Made by a program: the position numbers and the translations under genes. The notes under the pieces were generated by a model. That model was not told the origin of the DNA. It saw only the letters and a program-made list of their open reading frames with translations, and did no database searches. A DNA stretch of 23,690 bases from Acidobacteria bacterium UBA2994 (lineage in GTDB: Bacteria; Acidobacteriota; Vicinamibacteria; Vicinamibacterales; UBA8438): NCBI GenBank assembly GCA_002346545.1, contig DEAA01000082.1:821-24510 (forward strand), in the 5' to 3' direction. Below, in pieces: positions 1 to 8,533 of this stretch (positions within the stretch are counted from its first letter, which is position 1; every line of letters begins with the position of its first letter).

Positions 1-1077
1 GTCGTCGTGGTCGTCGTCGTGGTGCTCGTCCTCATGCCCATGGTGGCCGTGGAAGTCACCAGCGAACGGGACACCAAACCTTCCATTATCAAACGAAACG
101 CCGGCGCTAAAGAACGCCCGGTCGCCAAAATAGCCAGCCCCTGCTCTGCCGTGGGTCAAGCTTGAGGCCGAATTCTCAACGGGGCCGAGCGGGGTGTCGT
201 AGTCCGAGGAACGCCGCGCGCCACCACCGGCCCAGAACAGGACGTTCCCCTGCCCGTGCTGCATGCTCGCATTACTACCCGCCTGGCCGTCGGCTGACCC
301 CACGTCAAAGCTGAGTTGCCCGCGCGTGCCCTGGCGGACCGCATTGCGATAGGCCTCCTGCGGTGTGATCGCGTTAACGACCCCTCCCACCGCGTTCGAC
401 CCATACAACAACGTCGACGGTCCCCGAATGATCTCCACCCGCTCGAGTGCATTGGGATCAATCGGCACACCATGATCACCAGACTGACTGCTCAAATCGC
501 CGGTCCGTATGCCGTCTTCCAGAATCAGTACCCGGTCCCCATCGAAGCCGCGAATGATCGGACGAGCTGACCCTGGACCAAAACTCCGTATGGCCACGCC
601 AGGTTCGTTCTTCAACGCCTCACCCAGCGTTGGAGCGGGATTAGTAATCAACTCAAACGAGTCCAGCGTGGTGGTGGCGTTAAAGGCCTCGAACACCGTT
701 TCTTGGCCACCCGGAGCCGCGGTAATCGTTAGCTCCTCATGGATAGGCGTCAGTAGGAGCTCAAAGTCGGCCACCGCCGTCTCACCAGCCCCCACCGTGA
801 CCGTCTGCCGGTTCGCGGTCAAGTGCTCTCGCTGGGCGAGCAGCTCGTACGTTCCCGGAGTCACGCCGTCAATCTCGAAGCTCCCGTCGTCGTCGGTGAG
901 TGCCTCATACCGAGTCCCCACCACCAGCACCACCGCGCCGTGCACTGGACTGCCGTCATCGAACGAGACCTGTCCACGAACAACCGCACCCTCTTGTGCG
1001 CTTGCCCCTTCAACCAGTAGGCCCAACAGGACCGCTACACTCAGGGCCCTTCTGGCCCTTGCAAGATATGCCTTCAT
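1..1077 (-). CDS. TonB-dependent receptor, N-terminal part (cut by window edge), candidate metal receptor
   Basis: The first 359 residues of an outer-membrane TonB-dependent receptor; the C-terminal barrel lies beyond base 1. It has a signal peptide (about 1-28, ending ASAQ), a carboxypeptidase-regulatory-like beta domain (about 30-112), a TonB-box-like segment ELTITA (about 115-120) and a plug domain (about 125-238). The plug carries typical motifs: PIIRGFDGDRVLILEDG, ERVEIIRGPSTLLYGSNAVGG. The visible part ends in a loop dense in His, Asp and Glu (residues 341-359, beginning GDFHGHHGHED). Such loops occur in zinc receptors of the ZnuD kind, so a divalent metal substrate is inferred. The ATG is preceded by a GAGGAGAG ribosome site. 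The next gene upstream encodes a small CxxC/His protein, which supports a metal role. The receptor family is certain; the substrate is not. Confidence 0.93.
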   Translation of the reverse strand, partial: MKAYLARARRALSVAVLLGLLVEGASAQEGAVVRGQVSFDDGSPVHGAVVLVVGTRYEALTDDDGSFEIDGVTPGTYELLAQREHLTANRQTVTVGAGETAVADFELLLTPIHEELTITAAPGGQETVFEAFNATTTLDSFELITNPAPTLGEALKNEPGVAIRSFGPGSARPIIRGFDGDRVLILEDGIRTGDLSSQSGDHGVPIDPNALERVEIIRGPSTLLYGSNAVGGVVNAITPQEAYRNAVRQGTRGQLSFDVGSADGQAGSNASMQHGQGNVLFWAGGGARRSSDYDTPLGPVENSASSLTHGRAGAGYFGDRAFFSAGVSFDNGRFGVPFAGDFHGHHGHEDEHHDDDHDD

Positions 1078-1135
1078 CAGTCTTCTCTCCTCAACACGCA
1101 CGGTAGTACACGGCCACACCCTGCGGCGACCGCGG

Positions 1136-1150
1136 GCGCACTACGTGCGC
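1136..1150. repeat. Perfect 6-3-6 inverted repeat upstream of the TonB receptor
   Basis: GCGCAC-TAC-GTGCGC is a perfect inverted repeat with a three-base centre, in the 129-bp gap between the small CxxC protein gene and the receptor gene. It could be an operator dyad or an RNA hairpin in the receptor leader. It does not resemble the AT-rich Zur box. A second 6-3-6 repeat lies 15 bp away. Confidence 0.45.
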
Positions 1151-1165
1151 GCACGACACCAGCGA

Positions 1166-1180
1166 ACCCTGGCGCAGGGT
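1166..1180. repeat. Second perfect 6-3-6 inverted repeat upstream of the TonB receptor
   Basis: ACCCTG-GCG-CAGGGT is a perfect inverted repeat with the same 6-3-6 layout as the one at 1136-1150 but unrelated in sequence. It lies 26 bp past the stop of the CxxC gene in the direction of transcription. No T-run follows on the minus strand, so it is a poor intrinsic terminator. An attenuator-like hairpin or a regulator site is possible. Confidence 0.45.
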
Positions 1181-1206
1181 GGGCAACTAAAAGCTCGAGC
1201 GTCGTG

Positions 1207-1512
1207 TCAGGAGAGAGGTGGAGCGCGGGCAGGAACGGCAAACCGGCCTTGTTCAACCAACCGGGTCCGGAGAAATTCGCCTACCGATGACGTGCCCTCG
1301 GGTCGAGCGATGGTCGGTGCGACCGCCATGTTGGCGACCGGTTGATGCCTCAGCTGGCAGACGGCGCAGTCCTGGTCTGCCTCGTGTCCAACGTGCCAGA
1401 CACCTGAGCCCGAAGCAAAACTGAGTGCCGCGATCAGAATCGCGGCGCTCAGTGGGCGCCAGACCAGGGCTCGCCACTGCGAGCTGGCAGGTCCGTTGCA
1501 GCGTGAATACAT
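1207..1512 (-). CDS. Small membrane-anchored or exported CxxC/His protein (DUF2946-like)
   Basis: A 101-residue protein with one hydrophobic segment (about 18-36, signal peptide or anchor). A compact possible metal-binding patch follows: H40, H43, then C49-A-V-C52 and H56 (DCAVCQLRHQP). The short C-terminus ends RAPPLS. Small proteins of this layout, often called DUF2946 or DUF2946-like, commonly sit beside TonB receptors and metal transporters; that link is from general knowledge and the exact family is not verified here. It ends 129 bp before the TonB receptor gene on the same strand. The ATG has no clear ribosome site, so the start is uncertain. It could hand metal to the receptor or sense it; no function is shown by sequence. 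Confidence 0.7.
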   Translation of the reverse strand: MYSRCNGPASSQWRALVWRPLSAAILIAALSFASGSGVWHVGHEADQDCAVCQLRHQPVANMAVAPTIARPEGTSSVGEFLRTRLVEQGRFAVPARAPPLS

Positions 1513-1535
1513 CAGTTTCAGGCTATCATGGCACC

Positions 1536-1565
1536 AGGGAGGGCGTAAAGGCGAGCGCCCTCCCT
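1536..1565 (-). terminator. Stem-loop after the VWFA gene (possible operon terminator)
   Basis: A perfect 10-bp stem (AGGGAGGGCG at 1536-1545 pairing with 1556-1565) and a 10-base loop start immediately after the stop codon of the VWFA gene. The stem is GC-rich. No T-run follows on the minus strand, so it is not a classic intrinsic terminator, but its position at the end of a long same-strand gene run suggests 3'-end formation or mRNA protection. Confidence 0.5.
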
Positions 1566-1566
1566 C

Positions 1567-2574
1567 CTACTGCTGGGGCGGCTGCAGCAGGATGGGGTGG
1601 GCCGGAGTGCTCCGTACCGACACGCCGCGCCGGGTCACGCTGACCTCGATCTGCTCGGGTGGGACGAGCACGGCCGGACGTGCATAGACGACGAAGTACT
1701 GATTGCTGATCTCATCACCGATACGATTCAACAGTTCCGCCAACGCTGAAGTCGCGCCGAGCTCTTCGCGGCCGCCGCCAGTCACCCGCGGCAGCTCTGC
1801 GAGCAGCGAGGCGCGGTCGCGGTCGCCGGCCGTGTCCTGCGACAGCCCCCGGGTACCGGGGTCGCCACCCAACCCATCGGCCAGGCTGGCCATACCGGCC
1901 CCCCGCACGACGAGGGTGTGCACCGCCACCTTCGTGTCACGCAGGATCTCCAGCACGCGGTCGTAGGCCATGCCCTGGCCGCCTCGCGGCGACACCACCG
2001 CGTCTCCCTGCCTGAAGCGACGGATACGCGCCATCGTGGCGGCGGTTCCCTCCGAGGTCACCAGTACGATGATTGGACGTACCGCGCCCCGGTCCCACAT
2101 ATCGATAGCAGTCTCAGCCAGCGCATTGGGCAGATACCAGCTGGTCTCGGAGAACTGGGCGAACTCCCCCACCACACGTTTCAGTTCGTTCTTGTCCCGG
2201 GTGAAGTCGATGAGTGTGCGCAGCTGATCTCCGAACGCCACGACGGTACTCATCTGCGCGTCAGGCAGGGAGTCGATCAGTTCTTCCAGCCCGCGTCGGA
2301 GATGTCCCAGATTGCTCGTAACACCGTAGCTATCGTCCACCAGCACGGCCACCTGGACCGGCACCTGGGCCCGATTCACCGAGAGCACCTCCCGCGACTC
2401 ACCTTCTTCCCTAACCCGAAACTCGAAAGCCTCCAGATCCAGCACCGGCCGGCCATCGTCCACGGCGCTCACGAACACGGCCTGTGGCGTCGCTTGCGCC
2501 AACGCCGACACCGGGACAAGCAAGACCACGAGCGCGAGCCCCGCCCTCCAGACCGCCGCTTTTCGCAGAGTCAT
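1567..2574 (-). CDS. Secreted VWFA-domain protein (acidobacterial type)
   Basis: A 335-residue exported protein with signal peptide about 1-27 (ending SALAQA), a short beta segment (FVSAVDDGRPVLDLEAFEFRVREEG) and a von Willebrand A fold from about residue 72. This matches the VWFA-related domain expanded in Acidobacteriota (TIGR03436-like). The MIDAS metal site, normally DxSxS, reads DDSYG at 80-84, so the last serine is glycine and metal binding may be altered. The ATG at 2574 was chosen because GAGGA lies just upstream and a signal peptide follows; a longer frame from 2790 lacks both. It begins 23 bp after the preceding small gene and ends at a stem-loop, so it probably closes the operon. 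Substrate or partner is unknown. Confidence 0.88.
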   Translation of the reverse strand: MTLRKAAVWRAGLALVVLLVPVSALAQATPQAVFVSAVDDGRPVLDLEAFEFRVREEGESREVLSVNRAQVPVQVAVLVDDSYGVTSNLGHLRRGLEELIDSLPDAQMSTVVAFGDQLRTLIDFTRDKNELKRVVGEFAQFSETSWYLPNALAETAIDMWDRGAVRPIIVLVTSEGTAATMARIRRFRQGDAVVSPRGGQGMAYDRVLEILRDTKVAVHTLVVRGAGMASLADGLGGDPGTRGLSQDTAGDRDRASLLAELPRVTGGGREELGATSALAELLNRIGDEISNQYFVVYARPAVLVPPEQIEVSVTRRGVSVRSTPAHPILLQPPQQ

Positions 2575-2597
2575 CGCGTCCTCGTCGTGGAGACGAC

Positions 2598-2987
2598 TCA
2601 ATCCACTAGCCCGCCGAACCCGAGGTAGTAGACCAGAACAAAAAGAATCGGATCCGTTTCGACCAGTTCCAACGGATCCAGCGAGCCGGCGGATTCGAGC
2701 CGCTGCTCCACCTGGATAGCACTCGATTGCCGCTGGTAGGTGCCACCATCTCGGTTCGCCAACTCCACCTTGTTTCCGAGCTTGATCCACCCCTCCTCTG
2801 CAGACAACTGCCCGACATGGTGGACATGGCCAAACTCGTGACCGGGATGACTCACCTGCCGGGTCTCAACCGTACCGTCGCCGGACCGAGAGAGGACGAA
2901 CCGGACTCGGCCTGTCTGCGGCGAGATGACAATAACTTCGACCCCATCCTCTCCTCGAGCGCTGGTTTCCGTCTCGCTGACAAACAT
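2598..2987 (-). CDS. Hypothetical protein, probably the C-terminal part of a gene interrupted by TGA
   Basis: A 129-residue reading frame not assigned to a known family. It is polar, with a His-rich stretch at 47-57 (HPGHEFGHVHH) containing an HExxH string, and ends in a hydrophobic tail (ILFVLVYYLGFGGLVD). No signal peptide and no ribosome site precede the ATG at 2987. It is in the same frame as the small secreted protein upstream (3006-3224): only one TGA and six sense codons (SGWFAD) separate them. Codon use on both sides looks similar. The simplest reading is one exported protein of about 208 residues broken by a nonsense codon or sequence error; translational restart is the alternative. 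The HExxH may be chance, since no third zinc ligand pattern is evident. Confidence 0.6.
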   Translation of the reverse strand: MFVSETETSARGEDGVEVIVISPQTGRVRFVLSRSGDGTVETRQVSHPGHEFGHVHHVGQLSAEEGWIKLGNKVELANRDGGTYQRQSSAIQVEQRLESAGSLDPLELVETDPILFVLVYYLGFGGLVD

Positions 2988-3005
2988 GTCAGCGAACCAG
3001 CCAGA

Positions 3006-3224
3006 TCATTGCTCCCCCACCCGCTTGAGCTCGACCAGACTCCGCCCACCGCCCTGATACACGTAGCTATCGACGTGTCCAGAAAGTGCGTTCCCACTCA
3101 GTTCGAGGCTGAAGATCGAGCGTGTCGGCGCCACCATTGAGAAGAACGCGGTCCCGTCAGGCCCTTGGGCCCCGACGCCGCCGGCCGTCACAACGACGAA
3201 AACACCCGCAAGCCATACACGCAT
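3006..3224 (-). CDS. Short secreted protein, probably the N-terminal part of the gene interrupted by TGA
   Basis: A 72-residue product beginning with a signal peptide (about 1-20, ending GVGAQ), followed by beta-rich sequence (FFSMVAPTRSIFSLELSG). No family is recognised. The ATG at 3224 was preferred over GTG at 3245 because a GAGG site lies 6 bases before it and the signal peptide starts there. The upstream NHL-protein gene ends at 3248, so the two are co-transcribed. The product stops at TGA 3006-3008 without a natural domain end, and the same frame continues open to 2598. See the entry at 2598-2987 for the joined interpretation. Confidence 0.6.
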   Translation of the reverse strand: MRVWLAGVFVVVTAGGVGAQGPDGTAFFSMVAPTRSIFSLELSGNALSGHVDSYVYQGGGRSLVELKRVGEQ

Positions 3225-3247
3225 ATCGTTCCTCACGGCCTTCACCG

Positions 3248-4354
3248 CTACTTCCCACTCAACTCTGACGGGCGGTGCGGCACGTAGCGAACTAGGCGGC
3301 GCCGCGCCACCTCGCCAGCGTAGATGTTCCCGTCAAAGTCGACGCCCAGGAACTCGATGCCGGCGCCGACGTCCTCATCGTGCTGGGGAATGAAGTGGGT
3401 CACCCAGGCCTGATCGGTCTTCAGATCGCCGATCCGGATTCCCTTCTCCCAGCCCAAATTGCTCCGCCAGTTGTCGGGCGGGCCGGTCCGTACCATGCCC
3501 GAGAGCCCGTCTCCGGCGTAGAGGATGTCGTCTCTATCAATGAACAACCCGCTGGGCTTACCGTAGTGCGTCCAGATGTAGAGCAGCTCGCCATCATCGT
3601 CGAACACCTGAATCCGACTATTGCCCCGGTCGGCGACGTAGACCCGACCTTGCGAGTCCATCTTGATGTCATGGGGGTCGCTGAAGCGAGCCGCTTCCTT
3701 GCTCTCGCTACCGACACCGCCGCCGATCGCCAATAGAAAGTTACCGTCCCGGTCGAACTTGACGATCCGGTTGTTCCCTCCCCGGTGCCCATCGGACACC
3801 CAGATATCGCCGTTTCGTCCGACGACCACGCCCGACGGGCCGTTAAAGTGCGACTCGTCATCGCCCCAGACGCCCGCTTCGCCCAGGCGCATGACCACGT
3901 CGCCCTGCTGGTTGAGCTTCAGCACCTGATGACCGATCCCCATGCGCTCGCCGAGCGTGGCGCGGGCGTCGCCGTGCGAACCCCCTTCGGTCACCCAGAG
4001 GAACCCTTCGTGATCCAGGAAGAAACCGTGCGGGAACGCAAACAGCCTTGCGCCAAAGCTGTCGACCAGGTTCCCCGCGAGGTCAAACTTCATGATCGGA
4101 TCGAGATCGGTGCCAGCGCACTGGTTCGCACCACACCGGTCCAGGATCCACAGATGCCGGCCATCGGGATCCGGGAATACGCCGCTAACCGTCCCCATGA
4201 CCTGGCCCTCCGGTAGCTGTTCCCACCCAAAGGTGGCGCGATATGGGTTGGTCGTAGACGACTGCGCCAACGCACCGGAAGCCACCAGCACGATCAGACA
4301 CAGCCCCACTGCTCGACCCGCCTTCCAGGCGCATCTCTCACGTCGCCTACTCAT
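3248..4354 (-). CDS. Secreted NHL-repeat beta-propeller protein
   Basis: A 368-residue exported propeller with signal peptide about 1-30 (ending SGALAQ) and NHL-type blades, for example [20 protein letters not shown] (170-189) and [20 protein letters not shown] (224-243). The layout resembles the peptidyl-hydroxyglycine amidating lyase-like family common in Acidobacteriota and Proteobacteria, where enzymatic activity is usually not demonstrated. A Cys pair (C74, C79) may form a disulfide. The start at 4354 is supported by GGGAGGA seven bases upstream. It overlaps the end of the acyl-CoA ligase gene by 8 bp, so translation is probably coupled. The role could be protein or ligand binding in the periplasm; no substrate can be read from sequence. 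Confidence 0.88.
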   Translation of the reverse strand: MSRRRERCAWKAGRAVGLCLIVLVASGALAQSSTTNPYRATFGWEQLPEGQVMGTVSGVFPDPDGRHLWILDRCGANQCAGTDLDPIMKFDLAGNLVDSFGARLFAFPHGFFLDHEGFLWVTEGGSHGDARATLGERMGIGHQVLKLNQQGDVVMRLGEAGVWGDDESHFNGPSGVVVGRNGDIWVSDGHRGGNNRIVKFDRDGNFLLAIGGGVGSESKEAARFSDPHDIKMDSQGRVYVADRGNSRIQVFDDDGELLYIWTHYGKPSGLFIDRDDILYAGDGLSGMVRTGPPDNWRSNLGWEKGIRIGDLKTDQAWVTHFIPQHDEDVGAGIEFLGVDFDGNIYAGEVARRRLVRYVPHRPSELSGK

Positions 4355-6023
4355 CGCTCGTCCTCCCGGGTTCGGCCTGCCGTCTAGACACGACTTTCCC
4401 GCCGAGGGCACCGTCCGCCACCCGAGCACGCAACGTTTTCTTGTCGAACTTGCCAACACTCGTCTTGGGCAACTCGTCGACGAACAACACCCGGTCTGGC
4501 ACCTCGAACTTCGCGAACTGATCCAGCAACGCCGACCTCAGCGCCAACTCGGTTACCGCCCCGTCCGGCACCCGGACGACGACGGCAAGCGGCCGCTCAG
4601 ACCAGCGCTCGTCTGGCACCGCGATGACAGCCGCTTCGAGCACGCCCTCGTGCGCCATAAGCGCGCCTTCAAGCGCCACCGTCGAAATCCATTCCCCGCC
4701 GCTCTTGACCAGGTCCTTCGTCCGGTCGGTGATCGTCATGTAGCCATCGGCCGTGATCGTCGCCACGTCCCCAGTGCGGAACCAGCCGTCGTCCGTGAAA
4801 TGCTCCTCGGTCGGGTCTCGCTGGTAGTAACTACGAATCACCCACGGCCCCCGCGCCTGCAGCTCACCCATGGCCTCGCCGTCCCAGGGCAGTTCCGCGC
4901 CGTCCTCCCCGACGATCCGGAGTTCCACGCCACCCAACGCATAGCCCTGCCTCGCCTTGACGTCCCACTGAGCAGCCTGCGGCAACGCGAGATGGGCAGC
5001 ACGTAGAGAAGACACCGTACCAAGCGGCGACAACTCGGTCATCCCCCACGCGTGCACCACGTTCACCCCGAGGTCCCGCTCGTAGCCCTCGATCAAGGAA
5101 CGCGGCATGGCCGAGCCTCCGACCACCAGCGACCGAATGCAGGACACGTCGCGCCCCGACCCACGGAGCTCGTGATACAACCCGTTCCATATACTCGGCA
5201 CACCGGCGGCCACCGTCACCTGATACCGCTCAATCAGCTCGGCCAGCGCCTCCGGCTGAAGATTGGCGCCGGGCATGACGAGCTCCGATCCGGCGAGCGC
5301 GCAGGCATACGGCAGTCCCCACGCCATGGCGTGGAACTGGGGCACGACCGGCAGCACGACATCTCGCTCGGTCAATCCCAGCGCCGTCCCCTGATTGGCG
5401 CCCATCGTGTGCAAGAACATCGACCGGTGGCTGTAGAGCGCGCCCTTCGGATCGCCGGTCGTCCCGCTCGTGTAGCAAAGGCCGGCTGCCGTTCCTTCGT
5501 CGGTCGACCGCCAATCGAAAGCGCTCCCCTCGGCACCAAGCAGGAGCTCTTCGTAATGAATTACGCCCACCAGATCTGGTCGCAGATCTGGCGGGGCATT
5601 AACCAGCACATGGTGTCGCACGCCCTCTGTCCGATCCGCCACCTTCTCGTAGAGAGGGAGCACAGACGCATCGATGAAGACGACCTGATCGTCGGCGTGA
5701 TTGATGATGTAGGCCAGCTGGTCAGGAAACAGACGAATATTCAAGGTGTGGCATACGGCCCCCGCGCCGGGGATGCCAAAATACATCTCCAGGTGTTGGT
5801 GGTGATTCCACGCAAACGTACCCACCCGGTCGCCCGGCTCCACGCCTAGGCCGACCAGCGCCGCTGACAACCGACGACTCCGCTCGAGCAGATCCGCATA
5901 CGTGGACTCGTGCATCGACCCGTCCGGCTGCTTAGTTCGAATGGCCCGGTCGGGGTATAACCGTCCCGCATGCTCGACGATGCGGTCGAGCGTCAGCGGG
6001 TAATCCATCATCAAGCCACGCAT
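4347..6023 (-). CDS. AMP-forming acyl-CoA synthetase (fatty-acid-CoA ligase family)
   Basis: A 558-residue cytosolic enzyme of the ANL adenylating family, expected to activate a carboxylic acid with ATP and CoA through an acyl-adenylate. All core motifs are present: phosphate loop [11 protein letters not shown] (184-194), [10 protein letters not shown] (324-333), GWFRTGD (413-419), hinge region [15 protein letters not shown] (433-447) and the C-terminal catalytic lysine in [11 protein letters not shown] (K525). Length and motifs fit medium- or long-chain fatty-acid ligases of the AlkK/FadD3-like kind; chain length cannot be fixed. AGGAG six bases before the ATG supports this start. It follows the PQQ dehydrogenase gene by 34 bp and overlaps the NHL gene, so it belongs to the same operon. 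Its link to periplasmic oxidation is unclear. Confidence 0.93.
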   Translation of the reverse strand: MRGLMMDYPLTLDRIVEHAGRLYPDRAIRTKQPDGSMHESTYADLLERSRRLSAALVGLGVEPGDRVGTFAWNHHQHLEMYFGIPGAGAVCHTLNIRLFPDQLAYIINHADDQVVFIDASVLPLYEKVADRTEGVRHHVLVNAPPDLRPDLVGVIHYEELLLGAEGSAFDWRSTDEGTAAGLCYTSGTTGDPKGALYSHRSMFLHTMGANQGTALGLTERDVVLPVVPQFHAMAWGLPYACALAGSELVMPGANLQPEALAELIERYQVTVAAGVPSIWNGLYHELRGSGRDVSCIRSLVVGGSAMPRSLIEGYERDLGVNVVHAWGMTELSPLGTVSSLRAAHLALPQAAQWDVKARQGYALGGVELRIVGEDGAELPWDGEAMGELQARGPWVIRSYYQRDPTEEHFTDDGWFRTGDVATITADGYMTITDRTKDLVKSGGEWISTVALEGALMAHEGVLEAAVIAVPDERWSERPLAVVVRVPDGAVTELALRSALLDQFAKFEVPDRVLFVDELPKTSVGKFDKKTLRARVADGALGGKVVSRRQAEPGRTSDE

Positions 6024-6057
6024 CGGTACTCCTGTCTGGAGGCGACGAGCGCCCGGC

Positions 6058-8088
6058 TCACTGCGTCAGCCGCAGTGCCGCGAGCGAACCAGGGAGACCA
6101 GGGCCAGCGACCTGGACCACGATGTACTCCAAGCCGTCGTGGAAGTACCCCATCATCCCGTATTGACCCGAGGCCGGCAGGTCGACGGTGCCCACCCGAT
6201 CCCCTGAGGCTTTGTCCAGGGCGTGGAGCAGCGGCCGCCCACCGGTGCCTTCGGCCGACACAAGCAGATTGGCAGTCGCCATCACGATCGGATGTGACGT
6301 GCGCCCGGTATTGGGCAGATCGATGCCGCTCAACGCCGGGTGGTCCCGGATGTGATCCGGCGTGTCCCCGTTGGGTACCGCCCAGAGGTGCTCGCCGGTA
6401 TTCATGTCGATCGCGACAATCCGGCTGTAGGGCGGCTTAAAGATCGGCAGCCCCTGCGGCCCACGGAAGTCGCCCCGATTGATGACCGCATACTGCACAA
6501 TCGTGGTGCCGGTGGTCATAATGTCGTCGGGCGCATCGATCAGCTCACCCGGCACAATGTTCTCTGACCGACACCCCCGAAGCGTCGGCACGAAGATCAC
6601 GCCCGCCTTAGGATCAGCGGCCGGCGGGCCGAAGATGTTCGACGCGCCGCTTGGACAACTGACGAACGACCGCAGCCCCGAGGGATGTCCGTTCTGAATC
6701 GGAGGATTGAAGATCGGCCCCAACCGATAACGCTGAACGATCTCGAGTGCCTCGGCCCGCAACTCCGGGGTGAAATCGATCAGGTCGCCCTCGGTGAGCC
6801 CCTGCATCTCGAACGCCGGCGGTCTGGTCGGGAAAGGCTGCGTAAGTGACAGCTGCTCGCCAGGCACCTCCGACACCGGCACGGCACGTTCCTCAATCGG
6901 CCAGATCGGCTCCCCGCTGCCGCGGTCGAACGTGAACGCCCACCCCTGCTTGGTGGTCTGCACGAGGATCGGCCGCTCGTGTCCGTCAACGCTCACGTCA
7001 AGCAACATGGGCGCCGTCGGGTTGTCGAAGTTCCAGATGTCATGATGGACGGTCTGGAAATGCCACCGCCGCTCACCGGTCGCCACGTCCAGCGCAATCA
7101 CGCTGGTGCCAAACAACCCGTCCCCAGGGCGGAAGCCCCCGTAGAAGTCGATTGTGGGTGGGTTCGTGGGAATGAAGACCAGCCCGCGCGCCGGGTCGGC
7201 CGACATCGGCGCCCAAGACGACACGTCGCCCGTCCATTGCCAGGCGTCGTTCTCCCAGGTCTCGTGGCCAAACTCGCCAGGACGCGGAATGACGTGAAAC
7301 TTCCAGAGGTGCTCGCCAGACCGAGCGTCGTAGCCAAGGATGTCGCCAGGCACGTTCTCGATTCGCGTCTGGTTGTAGCCCTGCTCGGCGGAATTGCCCA
7401 CCACGACCACGCCGTTGACCACGATCGGCGGCGAAGAGCTCGTGATATGACCTAGTTCCCGTGGAATACCGAAGTCGGCGTCATAAGGACCATCCCAGCT
7501 CTGCCAGGGTCCCCAGTCGCCGATCAGATCTGGCAGCAGGTCGATCACGCCGGTCGACGGGAATCCAGGCAGGTCGACCCGGGCACCCCACTCCTCGAGC
7601 GGGACCCCGGTCTTCGCGTCGAGCGCGTGCAGGAAGAACGCCGGGCTCACGACGTAAATCACACCCCGCCCGTCGATCTCCGCATAAGCCAGCCCTTTGC
7701 CATAGCCGTTACGCATGCCACGGTCGAACCGCGTCGTGTGCGGCTCACGGTAGGTCCACAGCGTCTCGCCCGACGCCGGGTCGATCGCCACCACCGTTCG
7801 TCGCTCCCCCGCCACGGTGTATAGCACTCCGTCCACATACAAGGGGGTAGAGCGAGACACGCCGAGCGTGCCTGCGCCGAAGTTATCTCCGCGCCAGACC
7901 CAGGCCACCTCGAGATCTTCGAAGTTCTCCGCCGTGAGCTGGTCGAGGTCCGAGTACCGGGTGTGGCCGGCATCACCGCCGTGATAACGCCACTCCCCGG
8001 TCTGTGCAAACGTCTGCGTCTGGGCCAATACCAGCGTCGTCATCAGGACAGTCACTGCCGTAGCGTGAACAGGTGTGCTCATGGACAT
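6058..8088 (-). CDS. PQQ-dependent dehydrogenase (quinoprotein glucose dehydrogenase-like)
   Basis: A 676-residue exported eight-bladed quinoprotein that oxidises an alcohol or aldose in the periplasm with pyrroloquinoline quinone. It has a signal peptide (about 1-29) and the opening motif [31 protein letters not shown] carries the likely catalytic Asp355, and [13 protein letters not shown] carries Lys380; these match the Asp/Lys pair of membrane glucose dehydrogenase. It lacks the N-terminal membrane domain of that enzyme, any fused cytochrome domain and the vicinal Cys pair of methanol dehydrogenases. Electrons probably pass to the cytochrome c lipoprotein encoded 10 bp upstream. A GGCGGGAA stretch before the ATG is a weak ribosome site. 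The substrate is not determined; a sugar is suggested by the nearby lactonase. Confidence 0.93.
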   Translation of the reverse strand: MSMSTPVHATAVTVLMTTLVLAQTQTFAQTGEWRYHGGDAGHTRYSDLDQLTAENFEDLEVAWVWRGDNFGAGTLGVSRSTPLYVDGVLYTVAGERRTVVAIDPASGETLWTYREPHTTRFDRGMRNGYGKGLAYAEIDGRGVIYVVSPAFFLHALDAKTGVPLEEWGARVDLPGFPSTGVIDLLPDLIGDWGPWQSWDGPYDADFGIPRELGHITSSSPPIVVNGVVVVGNSAEQGYNQTRIENVPGDILGYDARSGEHLWKFHVIPRPGEFGHETWENDAWQWTGDVSSWAPMSADPARGLVFIPTNPPTIDFYGGFRPGDGLFGTSVIALDVATGERRWHFQTVHHDIWNFDNPTAPMLLDVSVDGHERPILVQTTKQGWAFTFDRGSGEPIWPIEERAVPVSEVPGEQLSLTQPFPTRPPAFEMQGLTEGDLIDFTPELRAEALEIVQRYRLGPIFNPPIQNGHPSGLRSFVSCPSGASNIFGPPAADPKAGVIFVPTLRGCRSENIVPGELIDAPDDIMTTGTTIVQYAVINRGDFRGPQGLPIFKPPYSRIVAIDMNTGEHLWAVPNGDTPDHIRDHPALSGIDLPNTGRTSHPIVMATANLLVSAEGTGGRPLLHALDKASGDRVGTVDLPASGQYGMMGYFHDGLEYIVVQVAGPGLPGSLAALRLTQ

Positions 8089-8098
8089 CGATTCCCGC

Positions 8099-8533
8099 CT
8101 ACTCTGGATCCACGATCGTGATCGTCTTCAGACTACCGACATCCCCTCGCAGCGTCGATTCGCCCGCCGGATACCCGTTGAGCCGAAGCAAAAACGCCAC
8201 CACCGCCGCGTAGGCATCGGGGGCGAGGCTGCCGGGACTCCCCTGCGGCATGGTGGTCGAGATAACCTCGAACAGTTCCCCCACTGTTTGGCCGCTCCAG
8301 CGAATGGTGAACCGGATCCCCGAAAACTCTCGTATCTCGTGGCACCCCTGGCAACTGCCCCTGAAGAACCTCTCCCCCTCGCCCGCCTGGGCAGACGAGA
8401 ACACCCCCTCGAGAGTAGTCAGGCCTAACGCGTGAGCTGGCGGCACCGCAGCATTGACCGCTCGCTGGGGCGAGATCGCACATCCGACGAGCATCGGGAG
8501 GGCGACCATCACCATCCTGACCAAGCGGCTCAT
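8099..8533 (-). CDS. Mono-haem cytochrome c lipoprotein
   Basis: A 144-residue class I c-type cytochrome. The lipoprotein signal ends LPMLVGC (acylated Cys18), so it is probably anchored to a membrane facing the periplasm. Haem attachment is CQGCH at 61-65 and the likely distal ligand is Met95 in TTMPQGSPG. Its position directly before the PQQ dehydrogenase gene, 10 bp apart, makes it the probable electron acceptor of that enzyme, replacing the fused cytochrome domain found in some quinoproteins. Its start overlaps the stop of the methyltransferase gene in an ATGA (8530-8533), with GAGGA upstream, so translation is coupled to that gene. Confidence 0.93.
   Translation of the reverse strand: MSRLVRMVMVALPMLVGCAISPQRAVNAAVPPAHALGLTTLEGVFSSAQAGEGERFFRGSCQGCHEIREFSGIRFTIRWSGQTVGELFEVISTTMPQGSPGSLAPDAYAAVVAFLLRLNGYPAGESTLRGDVGSLKTITIVDPE

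Noticed and set aside
1..36. Short GTCGTC-rich repeat at the left edge, considered as a tandem repeat or CRISPR trace
   Set aside because: It encodes the His/Asp-rich loop of the TonB receptor in frame; there are no spacers or regular repeat units.
509..1345. Plus-strand open frame of 278 codons
   Set aside because: It lies antisense to the TonB receptor, whose plug motifs are unmistakable; the plus-strand product is Ser/Pro/Arg-rich with no family resemblance.
2820..2850. HExxH string (HEFGH) as evidence of a zinc metalloprotease
   Set aside because: The protein is short, no third ligand or Met-turn pattern is visible, and the motif lies in a generally His-rich stretch.
4092..5006. Plus-strand open frame of 304 codons
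   Set aside because: It spans antisense to two well-supported genes (NHL propeller and acyl-CoA ligase).
6058..8088. Methanol or lanthanide-dependent alcohol dehydrogenase
   Set aside because: No vicinal Cys pair is present, and the Asp355/Lys380 pattern fits the glucose-dehydrogenase-like branch.
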